A DNA stretch of 64,000 nt from Gracilaria domingensis (taxonomy: Eukaryota; Rhodophyta; Florideophyceae; Gracilariales; Gracilariaceae). Below the pieces are notes generated by a model. The model ran no database searches and was not told where the DNA came from. It was given only the letters and a program-made list of their open reading frames with translations. The stretch is taken from assembly GCA_022539475.1 (NCBI GenBank), contig VCMS01000020.1:62001-126000 (forward strand). The letters run 5' to 3'. This document shows, piece by piece, positions 33,788 through 43,653 of this stretch. Numbering within the stretch: the first letter of the stretch is position 1; the number at the start of each line of letters is the position of its first letter. The position numbers and the translations under genes are program-made.

Positions 33788-34819
33788 GTGGCCGCCATAG
33801 ACGCATTTGAGGCGTACGCACTAGGTTATCGCTTCGTGGAGAGCAATCAATCTGATTACTGGATAGACTTGAGTAGTGCCGCAGCTGTATTGGGCAGTTT
33901 TATCCGCATCGCTTTCCTTCTCACCCTTCTTGTGGTGTGGAATTGGGATAACAAACTCTCTCTATTCAGCTTTCACATCACAATGGCCGCTGAAACTGTA
34001 TACGACATTATCATGTTTGTGCAGCTGTGTGAGAGTGTGCGCGACCTGGGCTCAAAATCAGTGTTGTTGTTGATCACGATGCGACTCTTGCTTCTTATCT
34101 CGCAGGCTTCTTTGTCTGTCTCATTTATCGTAGGCCCGTTGCTCTTGATATTGAATCCAGAGGTTTCGGAAGCATTTCGCTCCAAAGGCTTTGATTACCT
34201 ATTTGCAATCTTTCTCGCTTTCGCCATTCTTCCGCTCCAAGCTGCAGTGGTCCTTTATGTCGTATGCGCAGTAGGGTTCGAACTACTTTTTCGTCGGCTG
34301 CTAGTGTATTCATTCGTGAAGGCTGTCTGCTCAGCTTTGGCCCTCTGGTTCCTAATGAGACAAAAGCGCTATTGCGGTCTGGGCTTGTATCTCAGCTACA
34401 TTTGGTGCACAGTTGTGGTCATTCTAAAGGATCTTTGCCCCATGTCACCTATCCTCGAAGGTCTCATGCCCGCGTTGAGAAGAATCTCGGCTTTTGCTGC
34501 CATTGCACTAGTAATACTGGTCCTTGCAGCAACCATTGTAGTCAACATGAATTCGGACAAAATGGTTGGCAGTCGCAGACGGAGCTGCTACACTGGACGG
34601 TTCAAGTTTCTTGCCAGTCGGCTCGGCATAAAACGGCAATGCGGGTGGTTCTTCCTCGGAATGGATTCGGAAATGCAAGCCCATGCTTACTTTGGGCCGC
34701 TGCAGATAACTGATGTGAGCAATAGGGGCGTCGAAGAACGAGAAGCGACTTCACATATCGCTATTTGGCAACCCAAGTACCATGTCGCCCTCCTTGAAGA
34801 CTTCGTGGGCGGCAGATGA
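33788..34819 (+). CDS. Multi-pass membrane protein of unknown family
   Basis: The 343-codon frame has about seven hydrophobic segments (for example GSFIRIAFLLTLLVVW, MRLLLLISQASLSVSFIV, LFAIFLAFAILPLQAAVVL, FAAIALVILVLAATIVV) and a soluble C-terminus of about 85 residues. There is no good ATG at the start: the first codon at 33788 is GTG and the frame is open up to 33728 without ATG. A short upstream ORF (ATG at 33577, MCLVALFAASASAY) may be a first exon, but I could not place a GT-AG pair that keeps frame. The gene is convergent with the glycosyltransferase, 151 bp away. No family recognised. Confidence 0.6.
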   Translation: MAAIDAFEAYALGYRFVESNQSDYWIDLSSAAAVLGSFIRIAFLLTLLVVWNWDNKLSLFSFHITMAAETVYDIIMFVQLCESVRDLGSKSVLLLITMRLLLLISQASLSVSFIVGPLLLILNPEVSEAFRSKGFDYLFAIFLAFAILPLQAAVVLYVVCAVGFELLFRRLLVYSFVKAVCSALALWFLMRQKRYCGLGLYLSYIWCTVVVILKDLCPMSPILEGLMPALRRISAFAAIALVILVLAATIVVNMNSDKMVGSRRRSCYTGRFKFLASRLGIKRQCGWFFLGMDSEMQAHAYFGPLQITDVSNRGVEEREATSHIAIWQPKYHVALLEDFVGGR

Positions 34820-34970
34820 GCAATCTGAAAGCAAATCGTTCTCGTCTGACAGAAATCAAGCATCCGCCTTATCTGTTCCCGTTTCCAGAATAGTCCTACC
34901 CTTATCTCTAATATAGGCAACGACCTGTCAGTCCACAAGTAACGAATGCGGTTAGACCATATTACGACAT

Positions 34971-36365
34971 TCAAACATGGTCGGACCTGAGATGTTTGCA
35001 ATCTTTGTGCACACTGAATTGCATCTGTGAAGGTATTCCTCCCATCCAGATAGCCAAATTTGGGAACCCTGATGAGCTTCTCAATATTGATCTGCTCTTC
35101 GACATGATGTAGATATCCATAAAGGTATATCGGAACAATTTCAAGTCCTCTGACGTTTTCTCTTTCATTTGCTTCACATGTTTCATGCTCCAAGTCCCAT
35201 ACATAACTTTTGTCTTACGGTCCATTCTCGTCAAAGCCCTCTTCAACTTTAGTCGGATTTCTGCGGTGTCGGTTGCAACATAGAATCGAGGTGGATTTGT
35301 TATCCCCTCTTGCTCTGCGAGTCGCATAGCCTTCTCTGCCATACAATATGCTAAAGAATCCATTGTATGACCATACATCTGAGCCTTGAATCTCTTGATG
35401 TATTCTCCAACTCCATAACCCAGTCTCGCATGAACTGAAATAAACGGGTCGCTTGTATCGATCCGCCTCAATGGACCTTCCTTCCATAGACGTGAGGGAG
35501 CATACATGTTGTGCTTGTCTATTGTCTCTGTCATCATCTTACGCAGTTCAGTAGATGGTCTCACCAAAGCCTTGAAAATCAACGGGAAAAACTGCTCTGA
35601 CGTTGGACGCCTCTTCAAAGATACCACTTTTTTCAGTTCAACAGATGTCGTGAGATTAGGAAACTTCTTCACAGTTTCGAAGACTTCGTCAAGCTTTGGC
35701 CGCGGCTCGCACTCCAACGAAAGTCTGGCCTCGTTCCCGATGAAGAGTTGCATGTCAGCTAGCAAAGCTCGTTGTACTAGAGTGGCATCAGCCTCACCAT
35801 CTGGTTTCCACCGAAGTGGAAAAAGGGATTCGTCAAAGGTGAAGTTGGATCGATCACTATTGACGAGAACAGTAGACAACGGAAATGGATCTTCCCATTT
35901 AATCAGAAGCAAGCGTTGGGAGAACACAGAGGCCATGTATGCGAAGAGAAGCCCACGAAGCCGATCTCCAAGACCATGACGGCCTTCATTTCCGATGAAG
36001 ACGAGCGTTCTCACCGACGAGCCGTCCAGCTCGCCACTTCGAACTTTTGATACAACTGAATGATGCCATGTGAGATAACGATCGATCATAACTTGATTGA
36101 GACCTTTCAATGCCTTCTCCATTTTCGGGACAACTTTCAACTTGACCTTCCGGTTCCTAAAGGCTAGAATCTCGGGAGTGGCATGCTCGAAGAAGAAGGA
36201 AGCATACTTTTTAGTTCTCCATTTGGAGATTGAGAATTGGATGAAGACCAACGATAGAATGGCGACTGCCAGGAAGTAAGGGAGAAGACGGGAGGACGAA
36301 AATGGTGCCATTGACGTCCTTAAAGCAGAGTAGGAGAAGTTGTTACATGGTTCTGGAAGTCGCAA
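34971..36365 (-). CDS. Type II membrane fucosyltransferase-like glycosyltransferase
   Basis: The 464-codon ORF has a short cytosolic start, one signal-anchor at about residues 27-46 (LLPYFLAVAILSLVFIQF), a stem, and a luminal domain. NEGRHGLGDRLRGLLFAYM (about 126-144) resembles the GxGxRLR-type nucleotide-sugar loop of GT23/GT37/NodZ-like fucosyltransferases, and the later blocks FYVATDTAE and SSSGFPNLAIWMGG fit the C-terminal Rossmann half of that superfamily. The likely role is transfer of fucose or a related sugar in the Golgi. Acceptor unknown. A second Met at residue 19 is an alternative start. Uninterrupted and intronless. Confidence 0.65.
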   Translation of the reverse strand: MRLPEPCNNFSYSALRTSMAPFSSSRLLPYFLAVAILSLVFIQFSISKWRTKKYASFFFEHATPEILAFRNRKVKLKVVPKMEKALKGLNQVMIDRYLTWHHSVVSKVRSGELDGSSVRTLVFIGNEGRHGLGDRLRGLLFAYMASVFSQRLLLIKWEDPFPLSTVLVNSDRSNFTFDESLFPLRWKPDGEADATLVQRALLADMQLFIGNEARLSLECEPRPKLDEVFETVKKFPNLTTSVELKKVVSLKRRPTSEQFFPLIFKALVRPSTELRKMMTETIDKHNMYAPSRLWKEGPLRRIDTSDPFISVHARLGYGVGEYIKRFKAQMYGHTMDSLAYCMAEKAMRLAEQEGITNPPRFYVATDTAEIRLKLKRALTRMDRKTKVMYGTWSMKHVKQMKEKTSEDLKLFRYTFMDIYIMSKSRSILRSSSGFPNLAIWMGGIPSQMQFSVHKDCKHLRSDHV

Positions 36366-38267
36366 GGGGGATGTATGGCGCAGATAACGTTCCCTCTAAT
36401 TCCTTTCGGCCACTTGGTGCAGTCCAATATGCTGTTGTTTTATAAGGTTCGAAACTGTCAGCCTTTCGTGGGCAGAAGCCAATGGCGGCCCTTTCCAAGG
36501 TAACACAATAAGGTTGAAGTCTTTTATCGGTAGCTAACACTTTCCCCGTTTCTGATACAACGCAATCTGGACAGCTATGATGTTTTCAGTATCTCAGATC
36601 GGGTGAAAGACAGAATGCTTCGAGAGTTCAGGGGCCCGAAGCGTACACTGTAATCAATTTCGATGCCCCTCAGAATTGAATACGCACAGGGGGCATGAGA
36701 AACAGACGGCCGTCCGCGAAGTCTCTCGGCGAAACGGGCCAGAATTGAATTCAAATGATTTGCAGCAAGTGTCGTTTTTATGGAGGTTTCCGTGTCCAAC
36801 GCTCGAAGCAGCAAGTCTAGCAGAGAAGAACAACCAGCTTTGAACGAGAGTACAGTCCCGAGTAAAAGCCAAGGTGAATGGGAAAATAAGAGTCCGTTCT
36901 CATCGTGCCCCTTCTGTCCTCAAACAAGTGGGCATGACAAGAATCTGGGACAAACGGTAGTTCAAAATTTTGAACAAATTTTCAGAAAACAGCATGCACG
37001 AAAACCGTTTTCGCCCAAAAAGCGTTGCGCCATTGCACGTGACCCAGAACTCCACCCACAGGGTGCACATTCCGTCACTTTTGATAAGATGTGCACATCA
37101 TATATGATGGAAACAGCGAGGACAAACTTGGTTGGTCTGATGGAGAATCTGTGGCCATCATTAATTCCTCAGATTGCCGTTGGAACGTATCTTACTGAAA
37201 GGTGCTGTTGTAAGGTGCTGCGCACGTAGCTTACACAGGCAAAATTTCCTCGGCACGTGCCCCAGATTTGGCGCGACCAAACTTTCCCGCCTGTTGAGAG
37301 GTTGAAATATCAACTGTGCACCCGGTCTCACAAAAGGAGCGTAACGCAAATAGCTCAGCGGTTATACACCACCCACGCACAGCTTGAGAAACGTCAGCTC
37401 TGTGCGGCCCGTACTGTCGCCAAATATTGGCAAGTACCAGCGTTGTTCCCGCGGTAAATTCTTTAGCTCCGCAAACAGTTTGCGGAGCTAACCACGACTA
37501 AAACGAATCCGGAAAGAGGTTCTTTTTGATAATGCTGCTGATGATTATCATCACCATTTTCACTCGAGATATGAGCTTCTCGGATTCGCATTTGTGGCAC
37601 CAAACCTATGGAAATGACAGTCGAATTTGCCTTGCTTGCTTTCTTGCGTTTTCGTAATTGGCTATAAAAGGGAAACGCCCAATTCCAGAAGAGCAAAATA
37701 CTCGCATGGCATCTGTTTCCGCGTCATCGATGCAACCGTTCTACAGCAACGCTATTCATCTCCGGACTCTCCACCTTCGAGTACGGTAGGTCACCCTGAA
37801 GGGAATCACCGTTAATTCATTTTTTCAGCCTGAAATGAAAGATATGCAACACCCATTCTAGGCAGAATTCTTCTATAAAAGCGATGGTTTGATAAATCTT
37901 TTATCCTAGTAGATCCTCAGCTGAAATTAAACCATTGTCTTCTCCTCGATCCTTGCGGGAAGCAGCACCGCAATACAAATATCACTTCGTTATTGGTTCA
38001 TCTGCGGTTCGTATCCCCTTCGGACAAAACATCAAGAATGAAGACCACTCGTTTTAGAATACAGAGAATATCTTTCTTCGATAAACCACCAAATAGATTG
38101 TTACACAGGTTATTGCATCGCCTGTAAACATCTCTAAGCCTCATTGACATCCGAGCCATGGTCGATGAACCATTTAAACGAGTTCTTCCTTCGATCCTGA
38201 CGCCGGATTAGCGGCGTATCCGAAAAGAAGCAGTTGAACAGAGGCGAACACCAGTTCGCAGGTAAGC
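36366..38267. other. Intergenic region without a recognised gene
   Basis: A 149-codon plus-strand ORF at 36780-37229 has no family signature or domain-like pattern and is not called. The rest holds promoters for the flanking divergent genes at most. Confidence 0.5.
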
Positions 38268-40106
38268 ATGATTTTCTTTATCATTTGTTTTCTCTTTGGT
38301 TGCATACTGCCCTTGGTTAGAGCCGTTCTCTGCCAGACGAGTGCAGAATGTACCGTTGAAGGTCCCGGCCAGCACTTCTGCAACACGGAACAGCGTAGAT
38401 GTATTTCCGTCCCCCAAGACTTCCAATTTACCACCTTGTCTTCCTTGATCGATCAAGAAAATGGTTCTGGCTTATCGGCTCAACAATATATAACTGTCGT
38501 CGACCGAGCTTCAGAAGTTCTGCGAGACCTCCATCCACACCGGTTTCTTCATCTAAACGTTCTCAAGTTCGACCCAGTACAGGCACTGAGTACTTTCCGA
38601 AGCGAACTTGTTGCGGGAAATATACCATCGAAGGTTCAATTTGACGAGCGAATGAAGTCCATCTTCCAGAGAATGGATGACTCCCACACACGTTACTTCA
38701 CGCAACAATTCTTTCGTAGTGCTGTTGCATTTCTTCCTTTCTCATTTGCTCCTTACCATGACACCCGAGGAACAGTATTAGGATATGTGGTAATTGACGT
38801 TGCAACAGATTTCGCGATCGCCAACCCCACTTTTACCGTCGGGGCAACCATTCAGTCTTGGAACGGGGTTCCAGTGGGGCAGGCAGTCGAACAGGAGGGA
38901 TTGGATGAACACGGATCCAACATAGTGGCTCAACGCGAACGTGCAATAGGTACCATCCGATTTCGTTCACTCGGGATACAGGCTATACCAGCTGAGGAAT
39001 CAGTTAAGCTGTCATATTTGTCGGCGACTGGAAGCGTCGAAGAAATCGTTATCCCATGGATTTATCTCATTCGGTCATCACCTGCTACCGACAACGACCC
39101 GCTAATCATGGAAGCTATGTCTTCAGTTGACTCATTTGAAGATTCGCTGAATGAGGCGAGCATAAAGGAGTTCTCGGTCCGCGTCGCGTCCGAGCAGGAA
39201 TGTTTGAATCGTACGAGGAAAGAAATGGAGGTTGATTTGAAAGAGTTGAGTCGTCAAGCTTCAAAATCCGGTTCGATTGTAGAAGTGGTGGTCACTAATC
39301 GGCTCTCGAGTTTTGTCAGGGCTCAGCTGATTCCTACTGCATGCGGTGTTCTGACTAAGATTACGTTGGCATCGTTCCCGTTGGAAACAGCAACTCGCTC
39401 TGAGGTACAAGCTGACCTGGCAAGTCTACTGCGATCAGTTCCCCGGGATGGACTGGTGATTGACATCAGAGCAAACACTGGGGGAAGCCAAATACTTGTG
39501 TTTGTGGTCCTTAGAATGATTACCTCAATCGAATTTGAATGCCCTCGTTTCAACCTACGGGCAACTGCTCTCGTCAACGCCATGGTGAATTCGCCGAACG
39601 CTCGATTACCAGATAGTGTACATCGTGCATCAATGAGAACAGCCTTGGCAGTTGGCGATCAATACACGAATTCCAACGAAATATCTGACATCAATTCCAT
39701 AATATCAGTAGCTCAGGTGTACTTCAGCAAGTTTGTCGTGATTGGAAACGGGCGCTCGTTTTCAGCCGGCGACGTTTTCGCAGCGATTGTGAAGGATAAT
39801 GGTTTGGCCCAGCTGATTCTGGAAGGCGGAAACACCGGAGCGGGAGGAAGTACGGTAAGGCAATACTCAGAACTCAGGGAAAGGAACCCACAGCTGTATC
39901 CCGCATTACCTACGGGAGTGGATTTCTTCCTTTCTATTGCCCGTGTCCTCAGACCGGCGGACAGCAGAGGTGCAATCGTTGAGAACTTCGGGGTGGATGC
40001 GGACTTGACATACTTCCCCACCTTGGACGATCGATTGAACAAGGACTGGGACCTGATGGACACAGCTGCGCGGAAGTTGAGGGGTGCGTTTTGTACGGGT
40101 GTCTAA
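38268..40106 (+). CDS. Secreted S41-type peptidase-like protein
   Basis: The 612-codon intronless ORF starts with a signal peptide (MIFFIICFLFGCILPLVRA). A small four-Cys module follows (Cys22, 28, 38, 45). The C-terminal half is S41-like: LVIDIRANTGGS (Asp399) matches the strand and loop before the active site. SFSAGDVFAAIVKDNG holds the expected catalytic Ser499, and ILEGGNTGAGG follows. A PDZ domain is not obvious; the region with GYVVIDVA and IQSWNGVPV may be a PDZ-like or family-specific segment. The family cuts proteins at or near C-termini. Location is probably extracellular or in the secretory pathway. Confidence 0.75.
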   Translation: MIFFIICFLFGCILPLVRAVLCQTSAECTVEGPGQHFCNTEQRRCISVPQDFQFTTLSSLIDQENGSGLSAQQYITVVDRASEVLRDLHPHRFLHLNVLKFDPVQALSTFRSELVAGNIPSKVQFDERMKSIFQRMDDSHTRYFTQQFFRSAVAFLPFSFAPYHDTRGTVLGYVVIDVATDFAIANPTFTVGATIQSWNGVPVGQAVEQEGLDEHGSNIVAQRERAIGTIRFRSLGIQAIPAEESVKLSYLSATGSVEEIVIPWIYLIRSSPATDNDPLIMEAMSSVDSFEDSLNEASIKEFSVRVASEQECLNRTRKEMEVDLKELSRQASKSGSIVEVVVTNRLSSFVRAQLIPTACGVLTKITLASFPLETATRSEVQADLASLLRSVPRDGLVIDIRANTGGSQILVFVVLRMITSIEFECPRFNLRATALVNAMVNSPNARLPDSVHRASMRTALAVGDQYTNSNEISDINSIISVAQVYFSKFVVIGNGRSFSAGDVFAAIVKDNGLAQLILEGGNTGAGGSTVRQYSELRERNPQLYPALPTGVDFFLSIARVLRPADSRGAIVENFGVDADLTYFPTLDDRLNKDWDLMDTAARKLRGAFCTGV

Positions 40107-40143
40107 AATTTGGCGAAAGTTGATGGAGCAAACAAACTTTCGA

Positions 40144-40149
40144 AATAAA
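40144..40149 (+). terminator. Possible polyadenylation signal after the S41 gene
   Basis: AATAAA lies 38 bp after the stop at 40106. The signal used by this organism is unknown. Confidence 0.3.
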
Positions 40150-40417
40150 ATTCTGATGCGTCACAGCGTCACCACACGTGGACAGCAAATGCAGAGTTCT
40201 GACATATCCACGCGTACAATGAGCATATTTGGTTACCGTGGAATGCTGTACAAGCAGTACAACTTTGCACTTGTATCTTCTGGTATCGGCTCGTGTTGTG
40301 GCGGTCCTCGCAAATGCAATCTTACGTCATGGGTTCACTTGTAAGTCCCAGAGAGCGGGGCCCCATGGGCCATTTCGCGTCACCATCCTCATCTGAATCG
40401 TAGCATTCCCTCAGCAT

Positions 40418-41617
40418 ATGACGCACCGATTCCGCTGCTCCGTCTCCATCGGCGTCGTCGTGCCAGCCGCCATGCAGCTCGCGCGATACGCGGCGCGCTT
40501 GGCGCGCATTCAGCAACAAGTGAAGCCGCGCATTCACCCGTTCACGCCGCCGTCTTTTGCTGATCGTTTCGCGTACCTTTCGCCTACCGATAAACTGTCA
40601 TTGGCGATGACGCCTACACCGATTCAGACGCTAAATGTGCAGCAGATCGTGCCGGACATACCGACGTCGATTTCTGTAGATGTGAAACGAGAGGACATGA
40701 CTGGCACCAGTACTTCGGGAAGCAAGATTAGAAAACTGGAATTTACGCTGGCAGAAGCCTTTAGAAGACAGTGTGACTCTGTAATAACGTGTGGAGCTTT
40801 GCAGTCGAACCATACACGATGTACATCCGTTGCCGCGAGGGAACTTGGATTTGATGTTCATGTCTTCTTGCACACAAACAAGAAGCAGATGAGACGGGGG
40901 ATTGAATCGAATGGAAACTTATTCTTTCATCGCATGCTTGGTGTGAATGCGTACCTGGTCCCTTCAGAGAGTTATACGCGCAAAATAGATACCCATATGC
41001 ACTCTTTGAAGCTTGAATTAGTCCGAAAAGGACACCGTGCTCAGGTAATTGACATGGGAGGTTCGAATCGACTGGGACTCTGGGGCGATATTCTAGCCTT
41101 TGAGGAACTGCTGCAACAGGGAGCAAAGGAAAGATATACAGATATTGTTCTGCCCTCTGGTTCCGCTTCTACCGCCAGTGGTTTTGCGATTGCCAACTAC
41201 CTGTGTGGAAGCCCATTTCGAATTCATTCCGTCTCGGTTGAGAACGGAGCATACTACGTGTACTCTTATCTTAACTCTATGTTGGAATTGTTGGATATGC
41301 AATCTGAGACCCATGCCAAGAAGCTTCTCAATGTAATGGTGGCGATCGGCTCTGGTTACAATGTCAACTCCAGGAATGAACTTGAAATGTGTGTCAAAGT
41401 CGCGGGCGAAACTGGAATTATGCTAGATCCCATATACTCTTTGAAAGCCTTCTATCGACTTATGATGGAGTTGAAAACTCGACGACGTGCTTTTTCGGAG
41501 CCCTGTCGCATCTTGTTTGTCCAGACTGGCGCTGTATATCCGCTTTTGGACGGCAGAATCTTTCCATTCTTACGTGATAGTCGAATTAAGGAGTGGAATT
41601 TACCCCAAATCGAGTAG
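40418..41617 (+). CDS. PLP enzyme, D-cysteine desulfhydrase / ACC deaminase family
   Basis: The 399-codon ORF shows the fold-type II family marks: TPIQTL, KREDMTG, and SGSKIRKLEF with the PLP-binding Lys103. CGALQSNHTRCTSVAA (the conserved SNH segment) and SGSASTASG, a phosphate-cradle loop, follow. The reaction would be deamination or desulfhydration of a small D-amino acid, or of 1-aminocyclopropane-1-carboxylate. The sequence cannot tell which. The first 35 residues are basic and amphipathic (ARYAARLARIQQQ), which could be an organelle-targeting peptide; Met19 is an alternative start. Intronless and intact. Confidence 0.85.
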   Translation: MTHRFRCSVSIGVVVPAAMQLARYAARLARIQQQVKPRIHPFTPPSFADRFAYLSPTDKLSLAMTPTPIQTLNVQQIVPDIPTSISVDVKREDMTGTSTSGSKIRKLEFTLAEAFRRQCDSVITCGALQSNHTRCTSVAARELGFDVHVFLHTNKKQMRRGIESNGNLFFHRMLGVNAYLVPSESYTRKIDTHMHSLKLELVRKGHRAQVIDMGGSNRLGLWGDILAFEELLQQGAKERYTDIVLPSGSASTASGFAIANYLCGSPFRIHSVSVENGAYYVYSYLNSMLELLDMQSETHAKKLLNVMVAIGSGYNVNSRNELEMCVKVAGETGIMLDPIYSLKAFYRLMMELKTRRRAFSEPCRILFVQTGAVYPLLDGRIFPFLRDSRIKEWNLPQIE

Positions 41618-42083
41618 ATCGGCAATCCGAGCATTACAAACGACAAACTTGTGAATTCAACTCTTCGGGGTAGATAATTAGATCTAGAACAGAATAAATC
41701 TTTATCTTCGTGAACTTCTTTTACTTTTCCGATAGCATCGATATCGATGTTAAAACTAATTTGACTGCTTTAGTCATGCAGCCTACAAATCGCTTGTGTG
41801 ATAGAATATATTTTAGAATACATGATTATGTTTCTAAAAATAATTTTATGAACAAAGTTGTATTATTGAGAACCCTGAAATATTAAATTATTTGTCGTTT
41901 TTAAGATTGTATTTAGTTATGTACTGCATTCTGTAACTTTCAATACATGCTGAATTGAATATTTGAATATTTGGGCAATTCTGCCTAAACTGCTAAACTT
42001 GCTTGCCGTTTTTTAAATGAAAAGACGTGCGAATCAGATTCCTCTGGTGTTCCAATTTCATGTTGAAATTCAACGACAGAAAG
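41618..42083. other. AT-rich spacer between convergent genes
   Basis: Nothing coding seen. AATAAA at 41693-41698 may serve the PLP enzyme gene. Confidence 0.5.
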
Positions 42084-43046
42084 TCAATCAGAGGTCTCCG
42101 AACCTCCTGTGCATTGGTCTTCCATCTGGCCTTGCACCGAGCTCTTCTCATATTTCTTAATCTTAGAATCATTTCTTTCGTGCACGCCGCGGTGCGCCGT
42201 AAAGTACCTGGCACTGGTTGAAGCATAATTGCACCCTAGTACTCCACAACGAAACCATCGGCATTTCCTCACGTGCTTTACGTAACCTCTATCTGTTCTG
42301 AGCAACTTATCGCACACGGGACAGCGACGAACCATGCTCTGTGCCTTTGCCAACCGAGGAATATCTATGTTCAACTCGGTGTGCCTATGAGTCCTCTGGC
42401 GGTGCTGCTTTGGTTCATCGGAAGCAAGGACGTTTTCTGTGCTTGTGAAATTCACTAGCGACGGTTGGATTAGAATCTCTTCGAGATTTGCTGCTACTTC
42501 GTCGTTGATGAGTGGGGCCACGACTGGAACTATTGGGTGGTCCGATGGAAGTTCAGGCAGTTCGCATATATCATCGAACTGAAATTGGAGCTCGTCTTCA
42601 ATAGGCTGCCCATTCGTTTCCTCTGGAACTTGTGGGTCGGCTGATGGAAGTTTAGGCAGCTCGCATATATCATCAAATTGAAATTGGAGCTCGTCTTCAA
42701 TAGGCTGCCTATTCGTTTCTTCTGGAACTTGTGGGTCGTCTGATGGAAGTTCAGGCAGCTCGCATATATCATCAAATTGAAATTGGAGCTCGTCTTCAAT
42801 AGGCTGCCTATTCGTTTCTCCTGGAACTTGTGGGTCGTCTGATGGAAGTTCAGGCAGCTTGCATATATCATCAAATTGAAATTGGAGCCCATCTTTAACA
42901 GGCAGCTCATCCGTTTCTTCTGGAACCTGTGGGTCGTCTGATGGAAGTTCAGGCAGCTTGCATATATCATCAAATTGAAATTGGAGCCCATCTTCAACAG
43001 GCAGCTCATCCGTTTCGCTCGATACGTTTTTGTTCATAGGGGACAT
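42084..43046 (-). CDS. Zinc-finger protein with five 33-residue acidic repeats
   Basis: The 320-residue protein begins with five copies of a 33-residue unit (LQFQFDDIC then LPELPSDDPQVPEET), acidic and hydrophobic like a transactivation or docking motif. A linker with TSTENVLASDEPKQHR leads to two fingers: Cys242, Cys245, His258, Cys262 (C2HC) and Cys267, Cys272, His285, His289 (C2H2). The tail is basic. The finger and linker are shared with the protein at 46393-46869, so the two are local paralogues. The role is probably DNA or RNA binding in the nucleus with a repeated partner-binding motif; target unknown. Confidence 0.7.
   Translation of the reverse strand: MSPMNKNVSSETDELPVEDGLQFQFDDICKLPELPSDDPQVPEETDELPVKDGLQFQFDDICKLPELPSDDPQVPGETNRQPIEDELQFQFDDICELPELPSDDPQVPEETNRQPIEDELQFQFDDICELPKLPSADPQVPEETNGQPIEDELQFQFDDICELPELPSDHPIVPVVAPLINDEVAANLEEILIQPSLVNFTSTENVLASDEPKQHRQRTHRHTELNIDIPRLAKAQSMVRRCPVCDKLLRTDRGYVKHVRKCRWFRCGVLGCNYASTSARYFTAHRGVHERNDSKIKKYEKSSVQGQMEDQCTGGSETSD
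42541..43015 (-). repeat. Coding 99-bp tandem repeat, about five copies
   Basis: GGCAG starts at 42556 and 42655, exactly 99 bp apart, and the unit continues to about 43,015. Copies differ at only a few bases, which suggests recent expansion. Because the unit is a multiple of three the reading frame is kept. Confidence 0.9.
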
Positions 43047-43412
43047 TTTAGAGTTTAAGTCGGTAATAGATGGCCAGATAAGAATAGAACATGTTGCTGA
43101 AGAACAGAAACAATTCTTTTTAGCACAATAAGACCATCTCTATTCCTTGCACACGGCGAACTATACGAAAAGCATGGGTGAAGTTATGATTCCCAATACT
43201 TTGCAATGAATATGTTCCCTTGTTCCCCAATATTCGAATGATGATCACAGTGTGGTTTTCTGAGATATTTGGACGTCGTCAGTCATATACATCAAGTGCC
43301 GAAGAGTAGTCTTTGGCCCTTGTTCTTTCGTATTCTACATAAATTTTGTCAGAGGATTTAGGGGATAAATAATTTTGCCTTTCTTTTCAAAAGTTTGCTC
43401 GTTTGACTATGA

Positions 43413-43472
43413 ATTTTTAGTGACTTTGACTTCTGGGTTTACTCAAAAATCTAGTCACAAATACGGCCTGAG
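43413..43472 (+). repeat. Dispersed repeat, copy B
   Basis: It matches 16351-16410 over about 60 bp with scattered differences, including the shared TAGTCACAAATACGG. Confidence 0.6.
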
Positions 43473-43653
43473 AATTACAGGTAGTTGAACCCATCTCTGT
43501 CGACAAGATCATGCAGAGATGTCATTCTGCGTCGCTGGAATCTGCCACCCATAATCTGCAGAATTTGGCTTGATCCCCCTTTTGCTTTACGGATTCCGTT
43601 CACTTTCTGTTCCAAAACAATAGGGTGTTCCGTGGCCATATCCCGAATTGGTC

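Noticed and set aside
36780-37229. 149-codon plus-strand ORF
   Set aside because: No family mark, no hydrophobic pattern, and overlapping ORFs of similar quality on the other strand.
42530-43009. 159-codon minus-strand ORF in a second frame of the 99-bp repeat
   Set aside because: It is open only because the repeat unit is a multiple of three; the other frame continues into conserved zinc fingers.
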